39,017 bases of DNA, from NCBI GenBank assembly GCA_035353335.1, contig DAOPZJ010000014.1, positions 10,546 to 49,562 on the forward strand. Reading direction: 5' to 3'. The notes under the pieces are model-generated. The model made no database searches. It saw only the letters and a program-made list of their open reading frames with translations, and had not been told where the DNA came from. Each line of letters begins with the position of its first letter. The stretch's first letter is position 1. The position numbers and the translations under genes are program-made. The stretch is from Oscillospiraceae bacterium. Lineage in GTDB: Bacteria; Bacillota; Clostridia; Oscillospirales; JAKOTC01. Below are positions 23,194 through 30,441 of the stretch, piece after piece.

Positions 23194-24924
23194 ATGAAAA
23201 TCATGCGCACCGAATATCCGAGACCTCAGTTTTGCCGTCCCGCCTGGCGAAATCTCAACGGCGAATGGGATTTTGAGTTCGACTTCGGCGACAGCGGCGA
23301 AGCAAGAGGCCTTGCCGAAAAAGAATATTCCCAAAAAATCAACGTGCCTTTCTGCCCCGAGTCCAAACTCTCGGGCATTAAATATACCGATTTCATGAAT
23401 GCGGTCTGGTACCGCCGAACTTTTAAACTTACGAAGGACGAGCTCTCCGGCCGTATATTGCTGCATTTCGGCGCGGTCGATTACGAGGCCACGGTCTGGC
23501 TCAACGGCGAAAAAGTCGGCATGCACAAAGGCGGCTATGTCTCCTTTGCGCTTGAACTGACCAAATTCGCCAAGGAGGGCGAAAACACCCTCGTCGTGCG
23601 GGCCAGAGACGACAACCGCCGTACCCGCCAGCCGCGCGGCAAACAGAGCGAACTCTACGCCTCCCATGGCTGCGATTATACCCGGACCACCGGCATCTGG
23701 CAGACCGTCTGGCTTGAATTTTTGCCGGACACCTATATGACCGGCGTCCGGGTCTTTACGAATTATAAAAACGGCGCGGTCAGCATTGAAATTTCGATCG
23801 ACGGCTGCAAAAAAGACCTTTCCGCCCGCGTTACGGCTTCTCTTGAAGGCAAAACCATCGATTTTACCGAACAGCCCTGCACCGGAACCGTCACCCGTCT
23901 CGATTTCACGGTAGAAAACCCCAAACTGTGGGCCCCCGGCAGTCCGACGCTCTATGACATCAAATATGAACTGATCCGCGCAGGCAAGGTTATAGACACT
24001 GCCGACGGCTATTTCGGCATCCGCACCATCGAGTCCCGCGGCCACGGCTTATATCTCAACGGAAAGCCGTTATTTATGCGCACGGTGCTCGATCAGGGCT
24101 TTTGGCCGGACGGCGTTTATACCGCTCCGACCGACGAAGCGCTCAGACGCGACATCGAACTCGCACAAGCCATCGGATTCAACGGCGCGCGGCTGCATCA
24201 GCGCGTGTTTGAAGAACGCTGGCTCTATTGGGCCGACAAGATGGGTTATATCGTCTGGGGCGAGCACGCCAACTGGGGCATGGATCACACCTCCAGGGGC
24301 ATCGGCATCTTCCTGCCCGAATGGCTCGAGATCATGCGCCGTGATTTTTCGCATCCGGCCATCATCGGGTGGTGTCCGTTCAACGAGACCTGGGACCGCA
24401 ACGGCACCCGGCAGGACGATGATCTTCTGCGCGTTGTCTATCTGGCCACCAAGGCTTATGACCCCACCCGTCCCTGCATCGACACCAGCGGCAACTATCA
24501 TGTGATCACAGATCTCTATGACATCCACGACTATGACCAAAGAAAAGCGGTCTACGACGAGCGTTACCGCAGCAAAAAATACGACGACCTCTACGAAAAT
24601 TACACCGATCGTCAAAAAAAGAACGGAACGCCGTTCTGGATCAGCGAATTCGGCGGTGCGCGCTGGGCGCCCGGACGCAATGACGGCTGGGGATACGGCG
24701 ACGCTCCGAGATCGGACATGGAAGTCGCGGAGCGCTTTGATTTCCTCACCGCCGCAATGCAGTCCAGCCCGGACATCGTCGGGTATTGTTATACTCAGAT
24801 GACCGACATCGAACAGGAGCAAAACGGCCTGTATGCCTACGACCGGTCCAAAAAGCTCTGTGACGAGGCCTACGAGATCATCCGGAAGGCCAACTTGAGA
24901 ATCTCGGAGTTTGAAAAATGTTAG
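23194..24924 (+). CDS. Glycoside hydrolase family 2 protein, cytoplasmic
   Basis: A retaining beta-glycosidase of the beta-galactosidase/glucuronidase/mannosidase family. The 576-residue chain has an N-terminal jelly-roll sugar-binding domain (RPAWRNLNGEWDFEFDFGDS, YRRTFKL, GAVDYEATVWLNGEKVGMHK), an Ig-like middle domain and a TIM barrel with acid/base glutamate E398 in FNETWDR and nucleophile E485 in WISEFGG. There is no signal peptide, so its substrate must be imported or made inside. The ATG at 23194 has AAAAGGA 10 bases upstream; a GTG at 23173 is less likely. The end overlaps the next gene by 7 bases, so the two are cotranslated. The exact sugar is not readable. Confidence 0.92.
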   Translation: MKIMRTEYPRPQFCRPAWRNLNGEWDFEFDFGDSGEARGLAEKEYSQKINVPFCPESKLSGIKYTDFMNAVWYRRTFKLTKDELSGRILLHFGAVDYEATVWLNGEKVGMHKGGYVSFALELTKFAKEGENTLVVRARDDNRRTRQPRGKQSELYASHGCDYTRTTGIWQTVWLEFLPDTYMTGVRVFTNYKNGAVSIEISIDGCKKDLSARVTASLEGKTIDFTEQPCTGTVTRLDFTVENPKLWAPGSPTLYDIKYELIRAGKVIDTADGYFGIRTIESRGHGLYLNGKPLFMRTVLDQGFWPDGVYTAPTDEALRRDIELAQAIGFNGARLHQRVFEERWLYWADKMGYIVWGEHANWGMDHTSRGIGIFLPEWLEIMRRDFSHPAIIGWCPFNETWDRNGTRQDDDLLRVVYLATKAYDPTRPCIDTSGNYHVITDLYDIHDYDQRKAVYDERYRSKKYDDLYENYTDRQKKNGTPFWISEFGGARWAPGRNDGWGYGDAPRSDMEVAERFDFLTAAMQSSPDIVGYCYTQMTDIEQEQNGLYAYDRSKKLCDEAYEIIRKANLRISEFEKC

Positions 24925-26213
24925 TTTACTACATCAATCTGATCCTGATTGTCGGGCTCGGTATCGCACTGACTTATAAAAAGCCGACAAAGCTCAAAAA
25001 CGGCATCTACCTCACAGCCACCTTCGGATATATGTGGCTGCTCTCCTATTTCCGGTTCGGTATCGGCTTTGACTACGACAGCTATGCCAGCATTTTGGAA
25101 CTTCAAAAAAAGATGCTCAACAAAGGCGGCAGCATTTTCAATCTCGAAGGCGCCGGACAGGAACCCGGCTATGTGTTGATTGAGAATATCTGCGCCAAAC
25201 TGAACATCGGTTATATCACGCTGTATGGCATCCTTGCGGCATTCATGCTGCTCTCCGCTGCGGTATTCATCTACCGGTTCTCGAAAAACGTCTGGATCTC
25301 GACTTTTATCTACGTGACCCTGACTTTCTTCTACTCAACCCTCAACTATATGCGCCAAAGTATTGCGCTTGCCATGGCCTTCTGGGCATTCGGATTCCTC
25401 TATAAAAAGAAGGACTCGGTCAAGGCTTGGATTTTGAACTTCATCCCTTATGCCGCGATCATCGCCGCGGCATCTACGATTCACAAAGCTGTTTTGCTGA
25501 TGCTGCCAGTCTATTTCATCGTTTATATCCGCCCGAGAAAATGGGTTTTACTCGGCTATGCGGTTCTCTTCGGCCTGATTCACATTTTCTATAATCAATT
25601 GCTTGAAATCGGCTACACCTACATCTATCCCCAGTATCGCGGCACTTATTACATGCAGCCGCTCGGCGCGCATTTTCTGATTATTCCGATCCTGTTCTGT
25701 GCGCTTGCGTTAGGCCTTCAGGATTTCTTGTACAAAAAAGACCAACACAGCGTGGTGCTGGTCAACCTGGTCACCTACGGCTTCCTGTTTTGGAGCTTTG
25801 TCGTCCGCTCCATGCTGCTCGAACGTTTCTCGTCATTCCTTTATTTCGCCGTGATCCTGCTTGCGGCTGAACTGTACACCGATTTCGCGCCCGCGTCCGG
25901 TGAGCTTGAGACCTGCAAAGGCGAACTTAAAGCCTTGCGCGATACAAGCGCGGCTAAAAATAAACTCAAACAAGCCACGCAAAAACTCGAAGAGCTCAAA
26001 CTGACGCGCGTGCTCTCGCTATCCGGATTGGTCATTGTGCTTACCGCGGTGTTTGTCTATCACCAATTCGGCACGACCGACGGCAAAACGGGCTTCCATG
26101 GCGTCTTCCCGTATAAATCCAATGTCAAGTGGATCGAACAACTTAACGGACAGCTTGATAAAGACCCTGTTTGGTGGGAGGACTGGGAAAAGAAACACTA
26201 TAATCCGAAGTGA
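24918..26213 (+). CDS. EpsG-family polysaccharide polymerase-like membrane protein
   Basis: A 431-residue multi-pass membrane protein with around ten hydrophobic segments. The N-terminus has LLSYFRFGIGFDYDSYASI, matching the R-x-G-x-D-Y-x-x-Y motif of EpsG/Wzy-like exopolysaccharide polymerases, and NYMRQSIALAMAFWAFGF, the second typical R-Q segment. A charged helical stretch (about residues 325-360, ELETCKGELKAL and KNKLKQATQKLEEL) lies before the last membrane span, followed by a short C-terminal tail. It starts inside the GH2 gene (ATG 24918, stop 24922-24924). No glycosyltransferase or flippase genes are near, so which polymer it handles is unknown. Confidence 0.8.
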   Translation: MLVYYINLILIVGLGIALTYKKPTKLKNGIYLTATFGYMWLLSYFRFGIGFDYDSYASILELQKKMLNKGGSIFNLEGAGQEPGYVLIENICAKLNIGYITLYGILAAFMLLSAAVFIYRFSKNVWISTFIYVTLTFFYSTLNYMRQSIALAMAFWAFGFLYKKKDSVKAWILNFIPYAAIIAAASTIHKAVLLMLPVYFIVYIRPRKWVLLGYAVLFGLIHIFYNQLLEIGYTYIYPQYRGTYYMQPLGAHFLIIPILFCALALGLQDFLYKKDQHSVVLVNLVTYGFLFWSFVVRSMLLERFSSFLYFAVILLAAELYTDFAPASGELETCKGELKALRDTSAAKNKLKQATQKLEELKLTRVLSLSGLVIVLTAVFVYHQFGTTDGKTGFHGVFPYKSNVKWIEQLNGQLDKDPVWWEDWEKKHYNPK

Positions 26214-26261
26214 CTCTTGCGCGTTAATGGCACCGTAACACACGAATCTTACAATATAAAT

Positions 26262-26298
26262 AAAACGGGGGGCTCGTTTAAAAACGTCTCCCCGTTTT
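26262..26298. terminator. Bidirectional terminator between epsG-like gene and small minus-strand gene
   Basis: AAAACGGGG (from 26262) pairs with CCCCGTTTT (to 26298) with further partial pairing towards a small loop. T-runs border it on both strands, so it can end transcripts arriving from either side. Confidence 0.82.
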
Positions 26299-26321
26299 GA
26301 TTTGTAAATTCCTCTTATACT

Positions 26322-26495
26322 TTACAATCCCTTAAAAATGTTTCCCAAAAACAATACTCCGTAACCGGCGACGACGAACCAAAAACTGTAATCAGACACG
26401 AAATCGATATGTACAAATTTCGAAACGATGCCAAGTCCGGCTAATACAAAGGCGATAAAAAACGTAAACCCTTTCGGCGCGCGCAGTTTCATCAT
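26322..26495 (-). CDS. Small two-span membrane protein, 57 residues
   Basis: Not a recognised family. The protein begins MMKLRAPKGFTFFIAFVLAG and ends GVLFLGNIFKGL, with two hydrophobic segments (about 10-27 and 38-53) joined by a short loop (SKFVHIDFVSDY). It is a genuine gene by its signals: a perfect AGGAGG (26508-26503) 7 bases before the ATG, a promoter with TTTACA-17-TACAAT upstream and a shared terminator downstream. Basic residues at the start and end suggest both ends face the cytoplasm. It could be a regulatory or stress-related peptide; no function is claimed. Confidence 0.8.
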   Translation of the reverse strand: MMKLRAPKGFTFFIAFVLAGLGIVSKFVHIDFVSDYSFWFVVAGYGVLFLGNIFKGL

Positions 26496-26522
26496 CAAAA
26501 AACCTCCTGTTCAATTACTCAA

Positions 26523-26551
26523 ATTGTACCATTTTCGCCACTATCTGTAAA
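26523..26551 (-). promoter_or_regulatory. Promoter of the 57-residue membrane protein gene
   Basis: Minus strand TTTACA (26551-26546), 17-base spacer, TACAAT (26528-26523). Transcription would start just upstream of the AGGAGG site, leaving a very short leader. Confidence 0.78.
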
Positions 26552-26595
26552 CCCCGCTTTGCAGTTCTTTTCAAAAAAAGCACTTCCGAAAACTG

Positions 26596-26624
26596 TTGAC
26601 AAAACCGCCGAAGTATTGTAGAAT
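26596..26624 (+). promoter_or_regulatory. tRNA-Ala promoter
   Basis: TTGACA (26596-26601), 17-base spacer, TAGAAT (26619-26624). A precursor of about 105 bases would precede the tRNA. The core and part of the spacer (TATTGTAGAAT) match the promoter at 28666-28694. Confidence 0.8.
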
Positions 26625-26736
26625 ATGTTGCGCGCGCAAACAGCGCATCGCATCACCTATTCACTCTTCACTGTTACTTATTACTTTAAATATTGGGCCT
26701 GTATGCTCGAAACTGAGCTGCAGTCCCATGACACAT

Positions 26737-26812
26737 GGGCCTGTAGCTCAGTTGGAAGAGCGTTCGGTTCGCATCCGAGAGGTCGTGGGTTCGAATCCCT
26801 TCAGGTCCACCA
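26737..26812 (+). tRNA. tRNA-Ala(CGC)
   Basis: A 76-base cloverleaf. The acceptor arm GGGCCTG (26737-26743) pairs with CAGGTCC (26802-26808) and contains the G3-U70 pair that marks tRNA-Ala. The D arm is GCTC/GAGC, the anticodon arm TTCGG/CCGAG with loop TTCGCAT and anticodon CGC (26770-26772, reading GCG), and the T loop is TTCGAAT. The T stem has one T-T mismatch and one G-U pair. CCA is encoded (26810-26812). It has its own promoter and terminator and stands alone. Confidence 0.96.
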
Positions 26813-26813
26813 T

Positions 26814-26842
26814 GAAAAAAACACGTTTCGGCGTGTTTTTTT
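26814..26842. terminator. Terminator of tRNA-Ala
   Basis: AAAAAACACG pairs with CGTGTTTTTT around a short loop (stem 26816-26825 with 26832-26841), starting 2-3 bases after the CCA. The A-run on the other side means it can also stop transcripts from the minus-strand L,D-transpeptidase gene. Confidence 0.88.
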
Positions 26843-26905
26843 TCAATGAAGCGTTCCGTTTTGAACAATGAACATGCCGCGCGCAACGAGCGCGGGGCAA
26901 TAAAG

Positions 26906-27020
26906 TGTGTCTGCGGACACATTAGGGCAGGAACTCTTCGCTTCATTTTTTGCGAAGCAAAATACTTCACTTCCCGACTCAGGCGAAATACTTCATTTCG
27001 ACGAAGTCGATACTTCATTT
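26906..27020. repeat. Repetitive palindromic tract downstream of tRNA-Ala
   Basis: Contains GTGTCTGCGGACAC, the inverted pair CTTCGC/GCGAAG, and three copies of ATACTTCA followed by CTT or TTT (near 26962, 26988 and 27010) separated by GCGAA/CGAAG-rich spacers. Similar ACTTCAC/GCGAAG tracts recur in intergenic regions of Oscillospirales genomes, as I recall. No reading frame or RNA family is recognised here. Confidence 0.5.
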
Positions 27021-27062
27021 ATTTTTATGTTACGCACGAAATATTATTTTAAGGCAAAAGCG

Positions 27063-27767
27063 TCAGCCGGTTTTAATCCGGTTCTGCTCGATGATTTTTT
27101 CAAATGTCTTTTTTCCGATAATCCCGTCGTCATTCAAGCGATAAGTTCTTTGAAAACTTTTTACGGCCCGTTCCATACCTTCGCCGAAAATACCGTCAAT
27201 CAGACCCGTATAGAAGCCCAGGTTCTTCAGCATGATTTGTGTGTTATAGATATCGCTGCCGGTCATGCTTTTTCCCATTTTACGAAAGGGCAGCGAGTCC
27301 TGTTTAATTTCGACGCCGGTACCGATCGTGACGAGATTTTTAACTTCGATCGCGTCTTTATCTTTCATACGAATGCAGCCGTGTGAGGCGTTCCGCTTCC
27401 CGACCAGCCAGGGCTCTTTTGTCCCGTGGATGCCGTATACACCCCATGGGACGTCCAGACCGATCCAACTGCCCCCGAATCCTTTTCCCCAGTCGGATAT
27501 TTCATTGACACGCCACATGCCGACCGGGGACGGCGTTTTCTCGGCGCCTCCGGAAACGGGATACGTCTTGAAAACAGTCCCGTCTACATAAACGGTCATA
27601 ATCAGAGCGTCAAGATCGACATAGAGCGTACAGCTGCTTTCGGGAATAATGGTTTTTGTTGCGTCGGTGTAAACCACAAAGCTGCCGGTTATCAATATAG
27701 ATAGTAAAGATAAAATTGCAGTGACAATCAGGCATAAAGCGATAAATTTTCTAATTTTAATATTCAT
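27063..27767 (-). CDS. L,D-transpeptidase (YkuD) with C-terminal peptidoglycan-binding domain
   Basis: Cross-links peptidoglycan or anchors proteins using a cysteine. The 234-residue protein has an N-terminal signal anchor (about 8-33), the YkuD domain from about 47 to 155 with GIHGT (112-116) and the catalytic SHGCIRM (128-134, Cys131), and a C-terminal peptidoglycan-binding repeat (about 172-228, TQIMLKNLGFYTGLIDGIFG). The order YkuD then binding domain is the less common arrangement. The upstream region has TATAAT with a poor -35 box and no strong ribosome site. It acts outside the membrane. No partner gene is adjacent. Confidence 0.9.
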   Translation of the reverse strand: MNIKIRKFIALCLIVTAILSLLSILITGSFVVYTDATKTIIPESSCTLYVDLDALIMTVYVDGTVFKTYPVSGGAEKTPSPVGMWRVNEISDWGKGFGGSWIGLDVPWGVYGIHGTKEPWLVGKRNASHGCIRMKDKDAIEVKNLVTIGTGVEIKQDSLPFRKMGKSMTGSDIYNTQIMLKNLGFYTGLIDGIFGEGMERAVKSFQRTYRLNDDGIIGKKTFEKIIEQNRIKTG

Positions 27768-27861
27768 ATTGATTAACAGTCCAAAAAATACTGAGATTCT
27801 TTAGATTATATGCGATTTTTGCCGAAATATGCGAAAAAAGACATAATACATGATAGACCTG

Positions 27862-27884
27862 AAACAGGAACTTGTCCCCTGTTT
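27862..27884. other. Isolated hairpin in the divergent L,D-transpeptidase/PH-protein gap
   Basis: AAACAGG (27862-27868) pairs with CCTGTTT (27878-27884) around a 9-base loop. It lies between two divergent genes and has no good T-run on either strand, so it is either a weak terminator or a REP-like unit. The other bases of the gap hold a degenerate TATAAT for the minus-strand gene. Confidence 0.4.
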
Positions 27885-27919
27885 TCAATTTTGTGAGTTT
27901 ACGCAAAGTATCATTTCAA

Positions 27920-27948
27920 TCGACATTTCCCATTATTTATGCTAAAAT
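27920..27948 (+). promoter_or_regulatory. Promoter of the PH-like membrane protein gene
   Basis: TCGACA (27920-27925), 17-base spacer, TAAAAT (27943-27948). The -35 differs from consensus at one base. Transcription would start about 30 bases before the ATG. Confidence 0.72.
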
Positions 27949-27986
27949 AGCAACAATATAGTCCGATTCTTTTTAGAGGTATTTTT

Positions 27987-28442
27987 ATGAACACACCCGA
28001 ACAAATCAGCAAGAAATCAAATATCATCGTTGCGATTTTAATCGTTGTGCTTCTCATTATGACCGCCGGTTTTGTGATCTGGCTGCTGGCGGGCAGCAAG
28101 GCAAAGCCCGCTTATGCATTCCAAGGCAATGTCATGACCATCTCAGGCCAGTTCGGAACCGACATTTCTCTTTCCGGCGCAGGCGTCACGCAGGAGACCA
28201 CCCGGCTTCCCGAGCCCGAATCCAAGACAAACGGTGCCGGAATCGGCAATATCTATAAAGGCCGATTCAAGCTGAACGGCGAAAGCGTTTATCTGAACAT
28301 CATGGACAAAACCGCCGCAAGTTATATTCTGATCACCGCCGCCGACGGTTCAAAGTATTATATCAACTGCGAAACCGTTATTGAAACTTCTGCGCTCTGT
28401 CAGGAAATCTTGGCACACACAACGGGCACAATGATCGATTAA
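27987..28442 (+). CDS. Membrane-anchored PH-like domain protein (bPH_5-type)
   Basis: A 151-residue protein with a single transmembrane segment (about 13-35, IIVAILIVVLLIMTAGFVIW) and a following domain whose strands read MTISGQFGTDISLSG, LPEPESKTNGAGIGNIYKG, RFKLNGESVYLNIMD and YILITAADGSKYYIN. That order, with the middle RTNG/GNxxKG-like turn and the YYIN strand, matches the bacterial PH_5 family as I remember it. The N-terminus is positively charged, so the domain is probably outside the cell. Function in this family is unknown. It has its own promoter. Confidence 0.72.
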   Translation: MNTPEQISKKSNIIVAILIVVLLIMTAGFVIWLLAGSKAKPAYAFQGNVMTISGQFGTDISLSGAGVTQETTRLPEPESKTNGAGIGNIYKGRFKLNGESVYLNIMDKTAASYILITAADGSKYYINCETVIETSALCQEILAHTTGTMID

Positions 28443-28462
28443 AACAGTAATAGGGAAATTCA

Positions 28463-28548
28463 ATGAAATACGCCTTATCTCTGATGTCCACGGGAATTAT
28501 CCCGCCATTTCCGCCGTGCTGGCGGACGCCGAAAAGTTCATGCCCTGA
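28463..28548 (+). pseudogene. Fragment of a calcineurin-like metallophosphoesterase
   Basis: The ATG at 28463 gives MKYA, and one frame over the sequence continues LISDVHGNYPAISAVLADAE followed by a stop at 28546. Together this is the N-terminus of a YfcE/ApaH-like metallophosphoesterase, including the D-x-H-G-N metal motif. One base is lost after codon 4 and the remainder of the gene is missing. The next 115 bases up to the promoter at 28666 hold no recognisable reading frame. Low coding value, but a clear trace of deletion. Confidence 0.72.
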
Positions 28549-28665
28549 TTCTCGAATGCCATAACTAAAAACGCAGAACCCGCAACGATATTGTTCTTGC
28601 CCAAAGTCAGGGATTGGTTCAGTTTTATTTCAGTGACGAGTTTGTGACTTTTATCTGTTGAACGG

Positions 28666-28694
28666 TTGACAAGGCCTTCTGTCTATTGTAGAAT
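28666..28694 (+). promoter_or_regulatory. Promoter upstream of the UMF1-type transporter
   Basis: TTGACA (28666-28671), 17-base spacer, TAGAAT (28689-28694), the same boxes and a similar spacer end as the tRNA-Ala promoter. The leader to the transporter start is about 150 bases. Confidence 0.82.
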
Positions 28695-28699
28695 CAAGT

Positions 28700-28780
28700 C
28701 GGGTTTAGTCGGATTTCTTCAGACCGAATAATTGATTGGAAGGAGTCGATTGCTCAATACGAATCGGCTTCTTTTGTTTT
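28700..28780 (+). terminator. Leader with intrinsic terminator and possible antiterminator (attenuator)
   Basis: AAGGAGTCGATT (28740-28751) pairs with AATCGGCTTCTT (28762-28773) with two G-U pairs around a 10-base loop, followed by TTGTTTT, a sound terminator about 75 bases before the transporter start. Upstream TTCTTC (28715-28720) can pair with GAAGGA (28739-28744), which would block the left arm of the terminator. Flanking AATCAA and TTGATT can enclose the upstream part. It could be an attenuator or a small terminated RNA. I do not recognise a known riboswitch family. Confidence 0.62.
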
Positions 28781-28853
28781 AATGATGGCATAAAAAACCG
28801 CATAACCCAATATGATGGAATGTCCCAATAAATCATGCCGATTGGAGAAACTT

Positions 28854-30170
28854 ATGCAAAAGGCAGTTGAAACAACCGAAAAAAGAGCCCGGCGCTCCTG
28901 GTATTTTTATGATTTCGGCAATTCGGCTTATGCGTCCGTTGTTTTGCTGGCGGTCTATTCCGCATTTTTCAAAAATGTCGTCGTAGGCGGCGCCGAGGGG
29001 ACACGCCTGTGGGGCGTTGCGGTCGGAGCCGCAGCCATCCTCGTGGCGATTATCTCACCGATTTTAGGTACCATCGCGGATTTCACCAAATCGAAAAAAA
29101 AGTTTTTACTGATATTCACCGTCCTTTCCGTCGTGTTCACGGCTATGCTGTTCTTTGTCAGAAAAGGCGACGTATTCACAGGCATGCTCTTTTTCATCCT
29201 GGCCGAGATCGGCTACCGCGCGGCTCAGGTGTTTTATGATTCGCTGCTCACCGACGTATCGACACCCGAATCGATCGGGTCCGTCTCGGGCAAGGGCTGG
29301 GCAATCGGTATGGTCGGCGGCATCGTCGCGCTGCTCATCGTGCTGCTGCCGATTCAATTGGTCGGCAAAGAAAATCAAAATCAAATCATCCCCTATACGT
29401 TTCTAATCACCGCCGTCATTTATCTGGTATCTTCGATCCCATCTTTCCTGTGGGTCGTGGAAAAGCACGATTCGGAACCGATACCGGCCGGCAAAAATGC
29501 GATTTCGCTGGCATTTCATAAATTGGCACAAACTTTCCGCTCTGTCAAACAGTATAAAGAGTTCATCAAATACACGGTCGCCTTTTTAATCTACAATGAC
29601 GGGATTATGATGCTGATGGATTTTGCCGCGATCATCGGCGCGACCCTTTTCGGCATGCAGCAGATACAACTCATCCTCTTCGTCATTCTGATCCAGTTCT
29701 CCGGCACATTCGGCGCTTTACTGTTCGGCCGTATTTCGGATAAAAAGAGCAGCAAAGAGGCGATTATCATCCCTCTTTTGATTTTGATCGCCGCAGTTAC
29801 AGGCCTGTTCTTTGTCAAGAGCATGATTTTGTTTTTTGTCATCGGTTTTATCGCGGGATTTTCGCTTTCAGGCGTTCAGGCGGTCAGCCGTACGATGGTG
29901 AGCCAGCTCTCGCCGTCTTCGAAATCCGCCGAGTTCTACGGATTCCTCTCGGTTGCCGGCCGAACATCGACTTTTGTCGGCCCGCTCGTTTTCGGAACCA
30001 TCTCGTTCCGCGCTCACAACTGGTATACCAATCACGGGTTTGAAAACACGCTCGCCGAACAATACGGGCTGCTTTGGGCCATCGGCTCGATCATCCTCTT
30101 TCTCGTGGTCGGCTTGCTGTTTTTATTGCTCGTGAAACGCGTCTCAGCGAAAGATCCGATCAAGTTCTGA
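28854..30170 (+). CDS. UMF1/BtlA-family major facilitator transporter
   Basis: A 438-residue membrane protein with around twelve spans and the family start WYFYDFGNSAYASVVLLAVY, characteristic of the UMF1 group of MFS permeases (COG2270). Further marks are GTIADFTKSKKKFLL between spans 2 and 3 and FGRISDKKSSKEA between the two halves. I use ATG 28854 because TTGGAGAA (28841-28848) sits at the right distance, not the ATGs at 28812 or 28815. The substrate is unknown; family members have been linked to amino acids or peptides and sugars. A good terminator follows. It may be regulated by the leader at 28700-28780. Confidence 0.85.
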   Translation: MQKAVETTEKRARRSWYFYDFGNSAYASVVLLAVYSAFFKNVVVGGAEGTRLWGVAVGAAAILVAIISPILGTIADFTKSKKKFLLIFTVLSVVFTAMLFFVRKGDVFTGMLFFILAEIGYRAAQVFYDSLLTDVSTPESIGSVSGKGWAIGMVGGIVALLIVLLPIQLVGKENQNQIIPYTFLITAVIYLVSSIPSFLWVVEKHDSEPIPAGKNAISLAFHKLAQTFRSVKQYKEFIKYTVAFLIYNDGIMMLMDFAAIIGATLFGMQQIQLILFVILIQFSGTFGALLFGRISDKKSSKEAIIIPLLILIAAVTGLFFVKSMILFFVIGFIAGFSLSGVQAVSRTMVSQLSPSSKSAEFYGFLSVAGRTSTFVGPLVFGTISFRAHNWYTNHGFENTLAEQYGLLWAIGSIILFLVVGLLFLLLVKRVSAKDPIKF

Positions 30171-30204
30171 TTTAACTGCGTAAAGATATTAACGAAAGTT
30201 AACT

Positions 30205-30233
30205 AAGAGGGCCGCTGCCGCGGCCCTCTTTTC
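30205..30233 (+). terminator. Terminator of the UMF1-type transporter
   Basis: AGAGGGCCGC (from 30206) pairs with GCGGCCCTCT (to 30229) around a short loop, followed by TTTTC. It touches the stop codon of the minus-strand XRE gene, so the converging genes share it. A TTAAC/GTTAA hairpin lies just before. Confidence 0.9.
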
Positions 30234-30441
30234 ATACCTCGAACGGATTCAATCCCAGCGCCCTGCAAATCTTGATCACCGTGTCGAACGACATTCCGGT
30301 AATGCTTTTGGCAAGTCCGGTCATGATCGAGCTGTACGGCACATCAACCCCAAGAGCAAACTGACGGATGCTCTTATATCGGTCTAAAATCGCATTGCGC
30401 AGGCACTGTTCGCGCTCTGTATCACTCAGCCGGTTTTTCAA
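30232..30441 (-). CDS. Small XRE-type helix-turn-helix protein
   Basis: A 69-residue protein that is little more than one helix-turn-helix: YKSIRQFALGVDVPYSSIMT (residues 22-41) is the recognition unit, followed by MSFDTVIKICRALGLNPFEV, the usual closing helices. It starts at TTG 30441, 20 bases inside the DeoR-like gene, with GAGGTGAT as ribosome site about 5 bases upstream. No later ATG or GTG fits. The overlap makes coupled expression likely. DNA targets are unknown; it probably acts with, or on, the neighbouring regulator. Confidence 0.75.
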   Translation of the reverse strand: MKNRLSDTEREQCLRNAILDRYKSIRQFALGVDVPYSSIMTGLAKSITGMSFDTVIKICRALGLNPFEV

